A stretch of 64,000 bases of DNA from Pelomonas sp047654785 (lineage in GTDB: Bacteria; Pseudomonadota; Gammaproteobacteria; Burkholderiales; Burkholderiaceae_C), in contig NZ_JASGKQ010000003.1 in NCBI RefSeq assembly GCF_047654785.1, positions 186,001 to 250,000 of the forward strand, written 5' to 3'. Made by a program: the position numbers and the translations under genes. Below are positions 17,858 through 27,014 of the stretch, one piece after another (within the stretch, counting starts at the first letter, position 1; each line of letters starts with the position of its first letter). The notes below the pieces were generated by a model, which was not told the DNA's origin, did not search any database, and saw only the letters and a program-made list of their open reading frames with translations.

Positions 17858-18969
17858 GCCTGCTGTCCGGCGCGCGCCGCATCGTCGTCAAGGTCGGCTC
17901 CAGCCTCGTCACGAACGAAGGCCGCGGCGTCGATGCCGAGGCGATCCGCAACTGGAGCCGCCAGCTGGCGGCGCTGGCGGGCGAGGGGCGCGAGCTGGTC
18001 ATGGTGTCCAGCGGCGCCATCGCCGAAGGCATGAAGCGCCTGGGCTGGGCGGCGCGGCCCAAGGCCCTGCACGAGCTGCAGGCCGCCGCCGCCGTCGGCC
18101 AGATGGGCCTGGCGCAGATGTACGAGAGCCAGCTCAGCGCGCACGGCCTGCACAGTGCGCAGGTGCTGCTGACCCACGCCGACCTGGCCGACCGCGAGCG
18201 CTACCTGAACGCGCGCTCCACGCTGCTGACGCTGATGGCGCACCGCGTGCTGCCGGTCATCAACGAGAACGACACCGTCGTCAACGACGAGATCAAGTTC
18301 GGCGACAACGACACGCTGGGCGCGCTGGTGGCCAACCTCGTCGAGGCCGACGCGCTGGTCATCCTGACGGACCAGCGCGGCCTGTACGCGGCCGACCCGC
18401 GCAAGGATCCGGCGGCGCGCTTCATCGACACCGCCCAGGCCGGCGACCCGGAACTGGAGCGCATGGCCGGCGGCGCCGGCTCCAGCATCGGCCGCGGCGG
18501 CATGCTGACCAAGATCCTGGCCGCCAAGCGCGCGGCGGGCAGCGGCGCCGGCACCGTCATCGCCTGGGGCCGCGAGCCGGACGTGCTGCTGCGGCTGGCA
18601 CGCGGCGAGGCCATCGGCACCGCGCTGCACGCGGCCACGCCCAAGCTGGCGGCGCGCAAGCAGTGGATGGTGGACCACCTGCAGATGCGCGGCGCGGTCA
18701 AGGTGGATGCCGGCGCCGTCACCAAGCTGCGCGGCGAGGGCAAGAGCCTGCTGCCCATCGGCATCACCGAGGTGCAGGGCGATTTCCACCGCGGCGACGT
18801 CATCGCCGTGCTCGGGCCGGACGGCACCGAGCTGGCGCGCGGGCTGGCCAACTATTCGGGCGCCGAGTCGCGGCTGATCGCGCGCCGGCCGTCATCGGAG
18901 TTCGAGGCGCTGCTGGGCTACGCCGCCGAGCCCGAGTTGATCCACCGGGACAACCTGGTGCTCCGCTAG
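17854..18969 (+). CDS. proB: Glutamate 5-kinase
   Basis: ProB phosphorylates L-glutamate in the first step of proline synthesis. The 371-residue protein has an amino-acid kinase domain (residues ~5-255: VVKVGSSLVT, VSSGAIAEGM, INENDTVVNDEIKFGDNDTL, TDQRGLYAADP) and a C-terminal PUA domain (~275-365) with LLPIGITEVQGDFHRGD. The start overlaps the obgE stop, so the two genes are translationally coupled, as in many betaproteobacteria. Confidence 0.97.
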   Translation: MSLLSGARRIVVKVGSSLVTNEGRGVDAEAIRNWSRQLAALAGEGRELVMVSSGAIAEGMKRLGWAARPKALHELQAAAAVGQMGLAQMYESQLSAHGLHSAQVLLTHADLADRERYLNARSTLLTLMAHRVLPVINENDTVVNDEIKFGDNDTLGALVANLVEADALVILTDQRGLYAADPRKDPAARFIDTAQAGDPELERMAGGAGSSIGRGGMLTKILAAKRAAGSGAGTVIAWGREPDVLLRLARGEAIGTALHAATPKLAARKQWMVDHLQMRGAVKVDAGAVTKLRGEGKSLLPIGITEVQGDFHRGDVIAVLGPDGTELARGLANYSGAESRLIARRPSSEFEALLGYAAEPELIHRDNLVLR

Positions 18970-18999
18970 GTGCAACCCGGCCTCCCGGCCGGGCCGCCG

Positions 19000-19587
19000 T
19001 CAGGTCTGCTCGCCGTCCGGCGGCACGGCGGCTTCCAGCGGCATCGGGCCGCTGTGCCGCTCGCCGCGGTGCGCCGGGCGCATGCCGGCGCGCAGGTAGC
19101 GGTTGTGGTGGTTGATGCGCGGCAGGTAGCGGGCCAGCTCCGTCAGCGCCATCTCGTAGACGCCGCGCTTGAACTCGATGACGGCCTCCAGCGGCACCCA
19201 GTACTCGTTCCAGCGCCAGGCGTCGAACTCGGGGTGGTCGGTGGCGCGCAGGTTCATGTCGCAGTCGCGGCCGGTCATCTGCAGCAGGAACCAGATCTGC
19301 TTCTGGCCGCGGTAGTGGCCGCGGGCGTCGCGCCGGATGAAGTGCTCGGGCACCTCGTAGCGCAGCCAGTCGCGCGTCCTCGCAAGGATGCGCACATGCT
19401 CTGGCGTGAGCCCCACTTCCTCGTGGAGCTCTCGGAACATCGCCTGCTCAGGCGTCTCGCCGTGTTTGATGCCCCCTTGCGGGAACTGCCACGAATGCGT
19501 CCGGATGCGTTTGCCCCAGAACACCTCGTTGCGCTGGTTGAGCAGGATGATGCCGACGTTGGGGCGGAAGCCTTCACGGTCGAGCAT
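19000..19587 (-). CDS. rppH: RNA pyrophosphohydrolase (Nudix)
   Basis: RppH removes pyrophosphate from the 5' end of triphosphorylated transcripts and so starts mRNA decay. The 195-residue product begins MLDREGFRPNVGIILLN and has the Nudix box, with GGIKHGETPEQ followed by RELHEEVGL, plus KRIRTHSWQFPQGG. The start at 19587 is preferred because AGGTTGATT precedes it and it matches the family N terminus; the longer frame to 19704 adds non-conserved residues. It is convergent with proB and divergent from proS. Confidence 0.95.
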   Translation of the reverse strand: MLDREGFRPNVGIILLNQRNEVFWGKRIRTHSWQFPQGGIKHGETPEQAMFRELHEEVGLTPEHVRILARTRDWLRYEVPEHFIRRDARGHYRGQKQIWFLLQMTGRDCDMNLRATDHPEFDAWRWNEYWVPLEAVIEFKRGVYEMALTELARYLPRINHHNRYLRAGMRPAHRGERHSGPMPLEAAVPPDGEQT

Positions 19588-19690
19588 AATCAACCTCAAA
19601 TCTCTAGTTGGTTCGATTATTGCATCGGGCCGCGACCGCGGTGGCGCCCTCGCTAACCCGGAGATTCCCCCCTCTGTTTTGTCGTGACTT

Positions 19691-19710
19691 GGCCGGGTTT
19701 TCACCCGGCC
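19691..19710 (+). other. Hairpin directly upstream of proS
   Basis: GGCCGGGT/ACCCGGCC forms a perfect 8-bp stem with a 4-base loop, ending 20 bases before the proS start. There is no U-tract, so a simple terminator is unlikely. If included in the proS transcript it could affect ribosome access. Confidence 0.35.
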
Positions 19711-19730
19711 TTCGCATGCCGGTCCCGCCC

Positions 19731-21476
19731 ATGAAAGCCTCCCAGTTCTTCGTCTCCACGCTCAAGGAAGCGCCCGCCGACGCCGAGGTCGTCAGCCACA
19801 AGCTGATGATGCGCGCCGGCATGATCAAGCGCCTGGGCGCCGGCATCTACAACTACATGCCGATGGGGCTGCGCGTGATCCGCAAGGTCGAGAAGATCAT
19901 CCGCGAGGAGATGGACGCAGCCGGCGCCGTCGAGTGCCTGATGCCGGTCATCCAGCCCGCCGAGCTGTGGCAGGAGACCGGCCGCTTCGACAAGATGGGC
20001 CCCGAACTGCTGCGCGTGAAGGACCGCCATGGCCGCGACTTCATCGTGCAGCCCACCAGCGAGGAAGTCGTCACCGACATCGCCCGCCAGGAGCTGCGGT
20101 CCTACCGCCAGTTGCCGAAGAACCTCTATCACATCCAGACCAAGTTCCGCGACGAGCGCCGGCCGCGCTTCGGGCTGATGCGGGGGCGTGAGTTCACGAT
20201 GAAGGACGCCTACTCCTTCGACCGCGACCCGGCCGCCGCCGGCCGCAGCTACGACAACATGTACCGCGCCTACGGCCGGATCTTCGACCGCTTCGGCCTG
20301 CAGTACCGCGCCGTCGCGGCGGACACCGGCGCCATCGGCGGCGACCGCTCGCACGAGTTCCAGGTCATCGCCGAGACCGGCGAGGACGCCATCGTCTACT
20401 GCCCCACCAGCGATTACGCGGCCAACATGGAACTGGCCGAGGCCGTGGCGCTGCTGCCCGCCCGCGGCGACGCGCGGCAGCCGCTGGCCAAGACGCCCAC
20501 GCCGGGCAAGAGCACCTGCGCGGACGTGGCGCAGCTGCTGGACCTGCCGCTGGCGCAGACCGTCAAGTCGCTGGTGCTGGCCACCGATGAACTCGACAAG
20601 GACGGCGCCATCGTCGGCACCCAGGTCTGGCTGCTGCTGGTGCGCGGCGACCATGAGCTGAACGAAGTGAAGGCCGGCAAGGTCGAGGGCCTGAAGGGCG
20701 GCTTCCGCTTCGCCACCGTGGGTGAGATCGACGCGCACTTCGGCTGCAAGCCCGGCTACCTCGGCCCCATCGGCCTCAAGCGGCCGCTGAAGATCGTGGC
20801 CGACCGCACCGTGGCGCGGATGAGCGACTTCGTCTGCGGCGCCAACGAGGCGGACTTCCACTACACCGGCGCCAACTGGGGCCGCGATCTGCCCGAGCCC
20901 GACGTGGTGGCCGACATCCGCAACGTCGTCGCGGGCGACCCGTCGCCGGACGGCCGGGGCGTGCTCGCCATCCAGCGCGGCATCGAGGTGGGCCATGTGT
21001 TCTACCTCGGCACCAAGTACTCGGCGGCGATGAACGCCACCTTCCTGGACGAGACCGGCAAGCCGGCGCTGCTGGAGATGGGCTGCTACGGCATCGGCGT
21101 GACGCGCATCCTGGGCGCCGCCATCGAGCAGGGCCATGACGCGCGCGGCATCATCTGGCCGGACGCGATCGCGCCGTTCACCGTCGTCATCTGCCCCATC
21201 GGTGCCGACCGCAGCGCCGATGTGAAGGCGGCTTCCGAGAAGCTCTACGACGAGTTGAAGGCGCTGGGCGTGGACGTGCTGCTGGACGACCGCGGCGAGC
21301 GCCCCGGCGCGATGTTCGCGGACTGGGAGCTGATCGGCATCCCGCACCGCGTCGTGCTGGGCGACCGCGGCCTGAAGGATGGCCAGGTCGAGTACCAGGG
21401 CCGCCGCGACGAAGCCGCGACCAAGGTCGCCGTCGCCGGCATCGTGGGCCACCTGAAGGGCCTGCTGAAGCTTTGA
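19731..21476 (+). CDS. proS: Prolyl-tRNA synthetase
   Basis: This class II synthetase charges tRNA-Pro. The 581-residue protein is of the bacterial type with the YbaK-like editing insertion (residues ~230-380). It has the N-terminal SHKLMMRAGMIKRLGAGIYN, motif 2 FRDERRPRFGLMRGREFTMKD (split here by one residue from the family form), and motif 3 GCYGIGVTRILGAAIEQ. MKASQFFVSTLKE is the standard N terminus, so 19731 is chosen over the ATG at 19716. The next gene begins within its stop codon. Confidence 0.97.
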   Translation: MKASQFFVSTLKEAPADAEVVSHKLMMRAGMIKRLGAGIYNYMPMGLRVIRKVEKIIREEMDAAGAVECLMPVIQPAELWQETGRFDKMGPELLRVKDRHGRDFIVQPTSEEVVTDIARQELRSYRQLPKNLYHIQTKFRDERRPRFGLMRGREFTMKDAYSFDRDPAAAGRSYDNMYRAYGRIFDRFGLQYRAVAADTGAIGGDRSHEFQVIAETGEDAIVYCPTSDYAANMELAEAVALLPARGDARQPLAKTPTPGKSTCADVAQLLDLPLAQTVKSLVLATDELDKDGAIVGTQVWLLLVRGDHELNEVKAGKVEGLKGGFRFATVGEIDAHFGCKPGYLGPIGLKRPLKIVADRTVARMSDFVCGANEADFHYTGANWGRDLPEPDVVADIRNVVAGDPSPDGRGVLAIQRGIEVGHVFYLGTKYSAAMNATFLDETGKPALLEMGCYGIGVTRILGAAIEQGHDARGIIWPDAIAPFTVVICPIGADRSADVKAASEKLYDELKALGVDVLLDDRGERPGAMFADWELIGIPHRVVLGDRGLKDGQVEYQGRRDEAATKVAVAGIVGHLKGLLKL

Positions 21477-22075
21477 AGCGCCGCCTTGCGGTACTGGGCC
21501 TGCTCGCCGCGCCGCTCGGCGCGCGGGCCGGCGCGCAGGTGGAGGAGCCGCTGGCGGACTCGATCCGCTCGGCGCTGAGCGCCGCCATCGCCCAGGCCGC
21601 GCCGCCGCGGCCCCGGTTCGAGCGGGTCGAGGCCCGGATGGCCTACCTGGCCTGGCTGGGCACGATGAGCGAGCGGCTGAAGAGGCGCAAGACCGAGACG
21701 CAGATCCGCATCGAGTTCCTGGAGACGGTCTGGTACGAGGCCAAGCGCGCGGGCCTGGAGCCCAGCCTGCTGCTGGGCCTGGTGCAGGTGGAGAGCGGCT
21801 TCCGCAAATACGCCATCAGCACGGCCGGCGCGCGTGGCTACATGCAGGTCATGCCGTTCTGGGCCAAGCTGATCGGCGATGGCGACGCGGCGCGGCTGTT
21901 CCACATGCAGACCAACCTGCGCTTCGGCTGCGTGATCCTGCGCCACTACCTGGACCGCGAGAAGGGCGACCTCTACCTGGCGCTGGGCCGCTACAACGGC
22001 AGCCGCGGCCGGCCGGAGTACCCGAACGCCGTGTTCGCCGCGCGGCGGCAGTGGCTGCTGCCCGGCGAAAAGTGA
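21473..22075 (+). CDS. Lytic transglycosylase (SLT domain)
   Basis: This exported enzyme is predicted to cleave peptidoglycan glycan strands. The 200-residue product starts with a TTG overlapping the proS stop, has a short signal peptide (LAVLGLLAAPLGARAGAQ), and an SLT domain (residues ~85-190). The catalytic Glu is in LLGLVQVESGFRKYAIS, followed by GARGYMQVMPFW and LRHYLDREKGDLYLALGRYN. The proS-transglycosylase pairing is common in Burkholderiales. Confidence 0.9.
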   Translation: MKRRLAVLGLLAAPLGARAGAQVEEPLADSIRSALSAAIAQAAPPRPRFERVEARMAYLAWLGTMSERLKRRKTETQIRIEFLETVWYEAKRAGLEPSLLLGLVQVESGFRKYAISTAGARGYMQVMPFWAKLIGDGDAARLFHMQTNLRFGCVILRHYLDREKGDLYLALGRYNGSRGRPEYPNAVFAARRQWLLPGEK

Positions 22076-22184
22076 CCCCAGCAGACCCGGCAGATGGGGG
22101 TGTCGGGCATGGCTTGTGGCAGCGCGCGGGCCTCGGGGTAGGCTCCGCAGTTTCGTCCCTCCCTGAGATCATCCCCAGCCCGCC

Positions 22185-24344
22185 ATGCCCGCTGCCCATC
22201 GCTTCGCGCCCCTGATCCTGTCCGCCCTGCTGGCCGCCGGCCTGGCCGGCGCGCAACCCGCCCCGCCGCCCGCCGCGCAGGCGGCCGCCAACCCGCTGCT
22301 CGCCCCCAGCCCGCTGCCGCTGCAGTACCCGCCGTTCGACCGGCTGCGCGACGAGCATTTCGCGCCCGCGCTGGACCGCGGCATGGCCGAGCAGCTGGCC
22401 GAGATCCAGGCCATCGCCGACAACCCCGCCGCGCCGACCTTCGACAACACCATCGTCGCCTGGGAGAAGAGCGGCCGGCTGCTGCGCCGCGCCACCACGC
22501 TGCTGTTCAGCCTGCTGGGCGCCGACGCCAACCCCGCCCGCCAGCAACTGCAGGCCGACTACGCGCCCCGGCTGGCCGCGCAGCGCGACGCCGTGCTGCT
22601 GAACGCCAGGCTGTTCGCCCGCGTGGAGGCGCTGTACGCCGCACGCGACACCGCCGCGCCCGACGCGGCCGCCAGGCGCCTCATCGAGCGCTACCGCAGC
22701 GACATGCTGCGCGCCGGGGCCCGCCTGGACGACGCGCAGAAGGCGCGCATGAAGGCGATCAACGCCGAACTGGCCACGCTGGACGCCCGCTTCAACAAGG
22801 CGGTGCTGGACGAGGTGAACGACTCGGCCGTCATCGTCGACAGCGCCGAGGAACTCGCCGGCCTGAGCCCGGCGCAGATCGCCGCCGCGGCCGATGCGGC
22901 CCGGGCGCGCGGGCGGGACGGCAAGTACGCCATCGCGCTGCTGAACACCACCATCCAGCCCTTCGAGGCCGAGCTGCACGACCGCGCGCTGCGCGAACGC
23001 CTGCACCGCGCGTCGGTGGCGCGCGGCGCACGCGGCAACGCGTTCGACACGCGCGCCCTCATCGCCCGCGTGGTGGCGCTGCGCCAGGAGCGCGCCGCGC
23101 TGCTGGGCTATGCCTCGCCCGCCGCGTTCGTGCTGGAACAGGAGACGGCCGGCAACACCGACACCGTCAACGCGCTGCTGCGCCGGCTCGCGCCGGCCGC
23201 GCTGGCTGCGGCCAGGCAGGAGGCGGCCGAGCTGCAGCAGCTCATCGACGCCGAGCAGGCCGCGCTGGGCCGGCCCAGCTTCGCGCTGCAGGCCTGGGAC
23301 TGGAGCTACTACGCGGAGAAGCTGCGCGCCGCCAAGTACGGCTATGACGAGAGCCAGCTGCGGCCCTACCTGGAGCTGACCCGCGTGCTGGAGCGCGGCG
23401 TGTTCTTCGCGGCGCAGCAGCTCTACGGCATCACCTTCAAGCGCCGCACCGATCTGCCGGTCTACCAGGACGACGTGCGCGTCTACGACGTGTTCGACGC
23501 CGACGGCAAGCCGCTGGCCCTCTTCATCGCCGACCTGTACGCCCGCCCCAGCAAGCGCGGCGGCGCGTGGATGAACGCCTACGTCGGCCAGAACCCGCTG
23601 GACGGCACCCAGCCCGTGGTGGCCAACCACCTCAACATCCCCAAGCCGCCGGCCGGCGAGCCCACGCTGCTGACCTGGGACGAGGTCAACACGCTGTTCC
23701 ACGAATTCGGCCATGCGCTGCACGGCATGTTCAACCGGGTGCCGTACCCCAGCCTGTCGCGCGTGCCGCGCGACTTCGTCGAATACCCGTCGCAGGTCAA
23801 CGAGGTGTGGGCCGACTGGCCGAGCGTGCTGGCGAACTACGCGCAGCACCACCAGACCGGCGCGCCCATGCCGCGCGAGCTGCTGGACAAGGTGTCGCGC
23901 GCCAAGCGCTTCAACCAGGGCTATGCGACGCTGTCCTACCTGAGCGCGGCCATCGTCGACCAGCGCCTGCACCAGCTCAAGCCCGGGCAGCCGCTGCCGG
24001 CGGCGGACGTGGCCGAGTTCGAGGCGCGCGTGCTGAAGGAGGAGGGCGTCGACTTCGGCCCGGTGCCGCCGCGCTACCGCCTGCCGTACTTCAGCCACAT
24101 CATGGGTGGCTACGCGGCCGGCTACTACGCCTACCTCTGGAGCGAGGTGCTGGACGCCGACACGGTGGAATGGCTGAAGGCCCACGGCGGCCTGAAGCGC
24201 GCCAACGGCGACGCGCTGCGCGCCAAGCTGCTGTCGCGCGGCGGCGCGGAGGACGCGATGGTGCTGTTCCGCCACCTCGTCGGTCACGAGCCGGACCTCC
24301 AGCCGCTGCTGGAACGGCGCGGGCTCGTCGTGCAGAAGCCCTGA
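22185..24344 (+). CDS. M3-family zinc metallopeptidase (oligopeptidase A/Dcp type), exported
   Basis: The 719-residue protein has a signal peptide (LILSALLAAGLAGAQPAP) and the M3 catalytic domain. The zinc-binding HEFGHALHGMF motif is near residue 508, with the third ligand Glu in YPSQVNEVWADW. It resembles peptidyl-dipeptidase Dcp and oligopeptidase A, which degrade short peptides. The signal peptide suggests a periplasmic peptidase. The gene has its own start region after a 109-bp gap from the transglycosylase and ends against convergent ubiX. Confidence 0.93.
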   Translation: MPAAHRFAPLILSALLAAGLAGAQPAPPPAAQAAANPLLAPSPLPLQYPPFDRLRDEHFAPALDRGMAEQLAEIQAIADNPAAPTFDNTIVAWEKSGRLLRRATTLLFSLLGADANPARQQLQADYAPRLAAQRDAVLLNARLFARVEALYAARDTAAPDAAARRLIERYRSDMLRAGARLDDAQKARMKAINAELATLDARFNKAVLDEVNDSAVIVDSAEELAGLSPAQIAAAADAARARGRDGKYAIALLNTTIQPFEAELHDRALRERLHRASVARGARGNAFDTRALIARVVALRQERAALLGYASPAAFVLEQETAGNTDTVNALLRRLAPAALAAARQEAAELQQLIDAEQAALGRPSFALQAWDWSYYAEKLRAAKYGYDESQLRPYLELTRVLERGVFFAAQQLYGITFKRRTDLPVYQDDVRVYDVFDADGKPLALFIADLYARPSKRGGAWMNAYVGQNPLDGTQPVVANHLNIPKPPAGEPTLLTWDEVNTLFHEFGHALHGMFNRVPYPSLSRVPRDFVEYPSQVNEVWADWPSVLANYAQHHQTGAPMPRELLDKVSRAKRFNQGYATLSYLSAAIVDQRLHQLKPGQPLPAADVAEFEARVLKEEGVDFGPVPPRYRLPYFSHIMGGYAAGYYAYLWSEVLDADTVEWLKAHGGLKRANGDALRAKLLSRGGAEDAMVLFRHLVGHEPDLQPLLERRGLVVQKP

Positions 24345-24345
24345 A

Positions 24346-24909
24346 CTACAGCCCGGACCAGCGCGTCGGCTGGGCCTGCGCGACCCCTGCGAGTTCCAGC
24401 ACCCGCTCGACCGTCTCGTTGACCATCTCCTCGATGGTCGTCGGGTGGTGATAGAACGCCGGCAGCGGCGGAAAGCAGATGCCGCCCATCTCGGTCACCG
24501 CGACCATGTTGCGCAGGTGGGCCAGGTTCAGCGGCGTCTCGCGCACCATCAGGATGAGGCGGCGGCGCTCCTTCAGCGTCACGTCGGCGGCGCGGGTCAG
24601 CAGGTTGTCGCCGAGGCCGTGGGCGATCGCGGCCAGCGACTTCATCGAGCAGGGCGCGACGACCATCGCGGCGGTCGCGAAGCTGCCGCTGGCGATGCAG
24701 GCGCCGATGTCGCCGGGCGCGTAGGCGCGGTCCGCTTCGGCTTCCAGCGCCGAGCGGTCGAGGCCCAGCTCGTGGTGGGCGTTCAGGATGCCGGCGGGCG
24801 TGGCGATCAGGTGCGTTTCGACACCCAGCTCGCGCGCGCGGCGCAGCAGGCGCAGCGCGTAGGCCGCGCCGGTCGCGCCGGTCAGGCCGACGACCAGCCG
24901 CTGAGCCAT
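24346..24909 (-). CDS. ubiX: Flavin prenyltransferase
   Basis: UbiX makes prenylated FMN, the cofactor of the UbiD decarboxylase in ubiquinone synthesis. The 187-residue protein starts MAQRLVVGLTGATGAAYALRL and contains the conserved APCSMKSLAAIAHGLGDNLL and MVRETPLNLAHLRNM segments. Its ATG shares one base with the grxD stop, so the genes are coupled. Confidence 0.95.
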   Translation of the reverse strand: MAQRLVVGLTGATGAAYALRLLRRARELGVETHLIATPAGILNAHHELGLDRSALEAEADRAYAPGDIGACIASGSFATAAMVVAPCSMKSLAAIAHGLGDNLLTRAADVTLKERRRLILMVRETPLNLAHLRNMVAVTEMGGICFPPLPAFYHHPTTIEEMVNETVERVLELAGVAQAQPTRWSGL

Positions 24910-25223
24910 CAAGCGGTAGCCAGTGCCTGCTGCAGCTCGCCCGACTCGTACATCTCCATCATGATGTCCGAGCCGCCGACGAACTCGCCGTCGATGTAGA
25001 GCTGCGGGATGGTGGGCCAGTTGGCGTAGTCCTTGATGCCCTGGCGCACTTCCTCGTCTTCCAGCACGTTGAAGGTCTTGATGTCGGTGGCGCCGGCGGC
25101 CTTCAGGATCTGGATGGCGCGGCCGGAGAAGCCGCACATCGGGAACTGCGCCGTGCCCTTCATGAAGAGCATGACGCGGTTGGACTTGACCAGGTCGGCT
25201 ATGCGTTGCTGAACGTCGCTCAT
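24909..25223 (-). CDS. grxD: Monothiol glutaredoxin (Grx4 type)
   Basis: The 104-residue monothiol glutaredoxin has the CGFS active site (PMCGFSGRAIQIL) and the WPTIPQLYIDGEFVGGSDIM segment. Such proteins bind and deliver [2Fe-2S] clusters. The start at 25223 (MSDVQQRIADLVK) matches family members; the frame extends five codons further upstream. It sits in the widespread hemA-prfA-prmC-grxD-ubiX order, here interrupted by an inserted segment before it. Confidence 0.96.
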   Translation of the reverse strand: MSDVQQRIADLVKSNRVMLFMKGTAQFPMCGFSGRAIQILKAAGATDIKTFNVLEDEEVRQGIKDYANWPTIPQLYIDGEFVGGSDIMMEMYESGELQQALATA

Positions 25224-25281
25224 GGCTGCTTTCGTCAAAAGGCAAAGCCGCGATTATCCCGGACGGCCCCGGGCCGCCGTC

Positions 25282-25519
25282 AGCCTAAATCCGGCAGTTG
25301 GGCATGCCCGAGGGGCTGGCGAGGCGGGTCGCTGGCAAGGCGCGACGACGCTGCGGGCTCATGCCCGCGAGGAGGGGCAACGCCGCCAGCGGCCCGCAGC
25401 GCCAGACCAGCGGGCATGCAGCGGTGGCCACCGGCGTGGTGATCTCCGCATGGGCGACAAGGGGTTGAAACACCAGGACTTTCGATGAATGGCAAGCGGT
25501 CAATTGCCGGATTTAGGCT
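25282..25519. repeat. MITE-like element with perfect 15-bp terminal inverted repeats
   Basis: The ends read AGCCTAAATCCGGCA (25282-25296) and its exact reverse complement (25505-25519), and the match continues with one mismatch for four or five more bases. The 208 bases between them carry no recognisable gene. The element fills the gap between grxD and the next gene, and its right end touches that gene's stop codon. Size, terminal symmetry and lack of a transposase suggest a miniature transposable element. No flanking direct duplication is obvious. Confidence 0.6.
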
Positions 25520-26091
25520 CAGTAGCTGTAGGCCAGGCCCAGCTGCAGCAGGGGCTTGAAGCGCAGGTCGCGCATCGCGTCCTCGAAGCCCTGCGCCGCG
25601 CTGCGGCCCAGGCGCAGGCTGCCGTAGGTGCCGGACATCAGGCCCAGGTCGGCGCTGAAGGCCAGGCCGCTGCGCAGCACGCGGCCGGTGTAGCCGATGC
25701 CGACGTAGGACAGGCTGGCGCTGGGCTCCAGCGCGTAGGCGTCCATGCGGCCGGCCGCCAGGGCGCGCCGGCCCGCCGCCACCGGGCCGGCGCCCAGCGC
25801 CAGGCCGCTGCTGCTCTGCGACAGCGACGGCGCCCCCAGCAGCACGCCGCCGGTGGCGCGCAGGCCGCCGTTGAGGCCCGCGAAGCCGGAGCGGGTGAGG
25901 TAGTAGTCGCCCAGCAGGTTGGCGCTCAGCACGCGGGAGCCGCCCAGCAGGGGCAGGGGGTCGGAGGCCGCGCTGGCGCTGCTGAGCTGCAGGCGGGCCT
26001 GCCATCGCGGCGCGGCATCGCCGTCGGCGAGCGCCGGCACGGCAAACAGGGCAGAGAGGCTCAGAACTGCGGCGCTCACGAGGCGGGCCAT
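25519..26091 (-). CDS. Small predicted outer-membrane/periplasmic protein
   Basis: The 190-residue protein has a clear signal peptide (MARLVSAAVLSLSALFAVPALA). The rest is rich in alternating hydrophobic and small polar residues, with repeated Y-x-G and aromatic patterns (LLGDYYLTRSGFAGLNGGL, LSYVGIGYTGRVLRSGL), and the last residue pair is SY. This fits an eight-stranded outer-membrane barrel. GGAG stands seven bases before the ATG. The function is not recognised. It breaks the normal prmC-grxD adjacency. Confidence 0.7.
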   Translation of the reverse strand: MARLVSAAVLSLSALFAVPALADGDAAPRWQARLQLSSASAASDPLPLLGGSRVLSANLLGDYYLTRSGFAGLNGGLRATGGVLLGAPSLSQSSSGLALGAGPVAAGRRALAAGRMDAYALEPSASLSYVGIGYTGRVLRSGLAFSADLGLMSGTYGSLRLGRSAAQGFEDAMRDLRFKPLLQLGLAYSY

Positions 26092-26210
26092 GGTCGTCTC
26101 CTGCGCGGTGCGGACGGGGGCACCGGGATTCGATACTACGCCCGCCGCAGCGCACCGGGAACCTGCGGGTGGGCGCAAAACGTCACGCGGATGCGGTGTG
26201 TGCGCGGCGG

Positions 26211-27014
26211 TCAGCCCGGCCAGCGGCCGCCGCTGGCGCGCGCCCGGCCGGCCAGGTCGCGGCGCAGCGCCAGGTCGGCAAAGCCGCGGGCGGCCAGGTG
26301 GCGGGCCACCGCGTCGGCCTGGTCCCAGCCATGCTCCAGCAGCAGCCAGCCGCCGGGGGCCAGGTGCCGGGGCGCGGCGTCGATCAGCGCTTCCAGGTCG
26401 GCCAGGCCGTCGCCGCCGGGCGTCAGCGCGGTGCGTGGCTCGTGGCGCAGCGCGGGCAGGTGCGGGTCGTCGCCGGCGATGTAGGGCGGGTTGCTGACGA
26501 CGAGGTCGAAGCGCTGGCCCGCGAGCGGCTCGAACCAGCTGCCCAGCCGCCATTCGGCGGCCAGGCCCAGGCGCTCGCCATTGCCGCGGGCGACTTCCAG
26601 CGCGTCGGCGCTGACATCGACGGCCGTGACCCGGGCGCGCGGGCAGCCGGCCTTGACCGCCAGCGCGATCGCGCCGCTGCCGGTGCCGAGGTCGGCGACG
26701 CGGGGCTGGCCCGGCAGCGCGGCGAGCAGTTCCAGTGCCCAATCGACCAGCGTCTCGGTGTCCGGCCGCGGGATCAGCGTGGCCGGCGTGACGGCGAGCC
26801 GCAGGCCGTGGAAGGGCTGCCAGCCGGTCAGGTGGGCCAGCGGCTCGCCGTCGGCGAGGCGGCGCAGCAGGGCCTCGGCGCCGGGCGCGGGCGCGTCGCC
26901 GTGGGTGACGAGCCAGGCGCGGTCCCGTCCGAGCCGGTGCGCCAGCAGCGCCTGCGCGTCGCCGCGCTCGACGCCGAGGTGGCGGGCCAGGGCCAGCGCG
27001 TCATCGACGGTCAT
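26211..27014 (-). CDS. prmC: Release factor glutamine methyltransferase
   Basis: PrmC methylates the glutamine of the GGQ motif in release factors. The 267-residue protein has PRPDTETLVDWAL, the SAM-binding VADLGTGSGAIALA, and the catalytic NPPYIA motif (VVSNPPYIAGDDPHL). It overlaps the prfA stop by four bases (ATGA), matching its role on the product of that gene. Confidence 0.96.
   Translation of the reverse strand: MTVDDALALARHLGVERGDAQALLAHRLGRDRAWLVTHGDAPAPGAEALLRRLADGEPLAHLTGWQPFHGLRLAVTPATLIPRPDTETLVDWALELLAALPGQPRVADLGTGSGAIALAVKAGCPRARVTAVDVSADALEVARGNGERLGLAAEWRLGSWFEPLAGQRFDLVVSNPPYIAGDDPHLPALRHEPRTALTPGGDGLADLEALIDAAPRHLAPGGWLLLEHGWDQADAVARHLAARGFADLALRRDLAGRARASGGRWPG

Noticed and set aside
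18972..18995. Terminator between proB and rppH
   Set aside because: CCCGGCC/GGCCGGG can pair, but there is no T-tract on either strand, so I did not list it.
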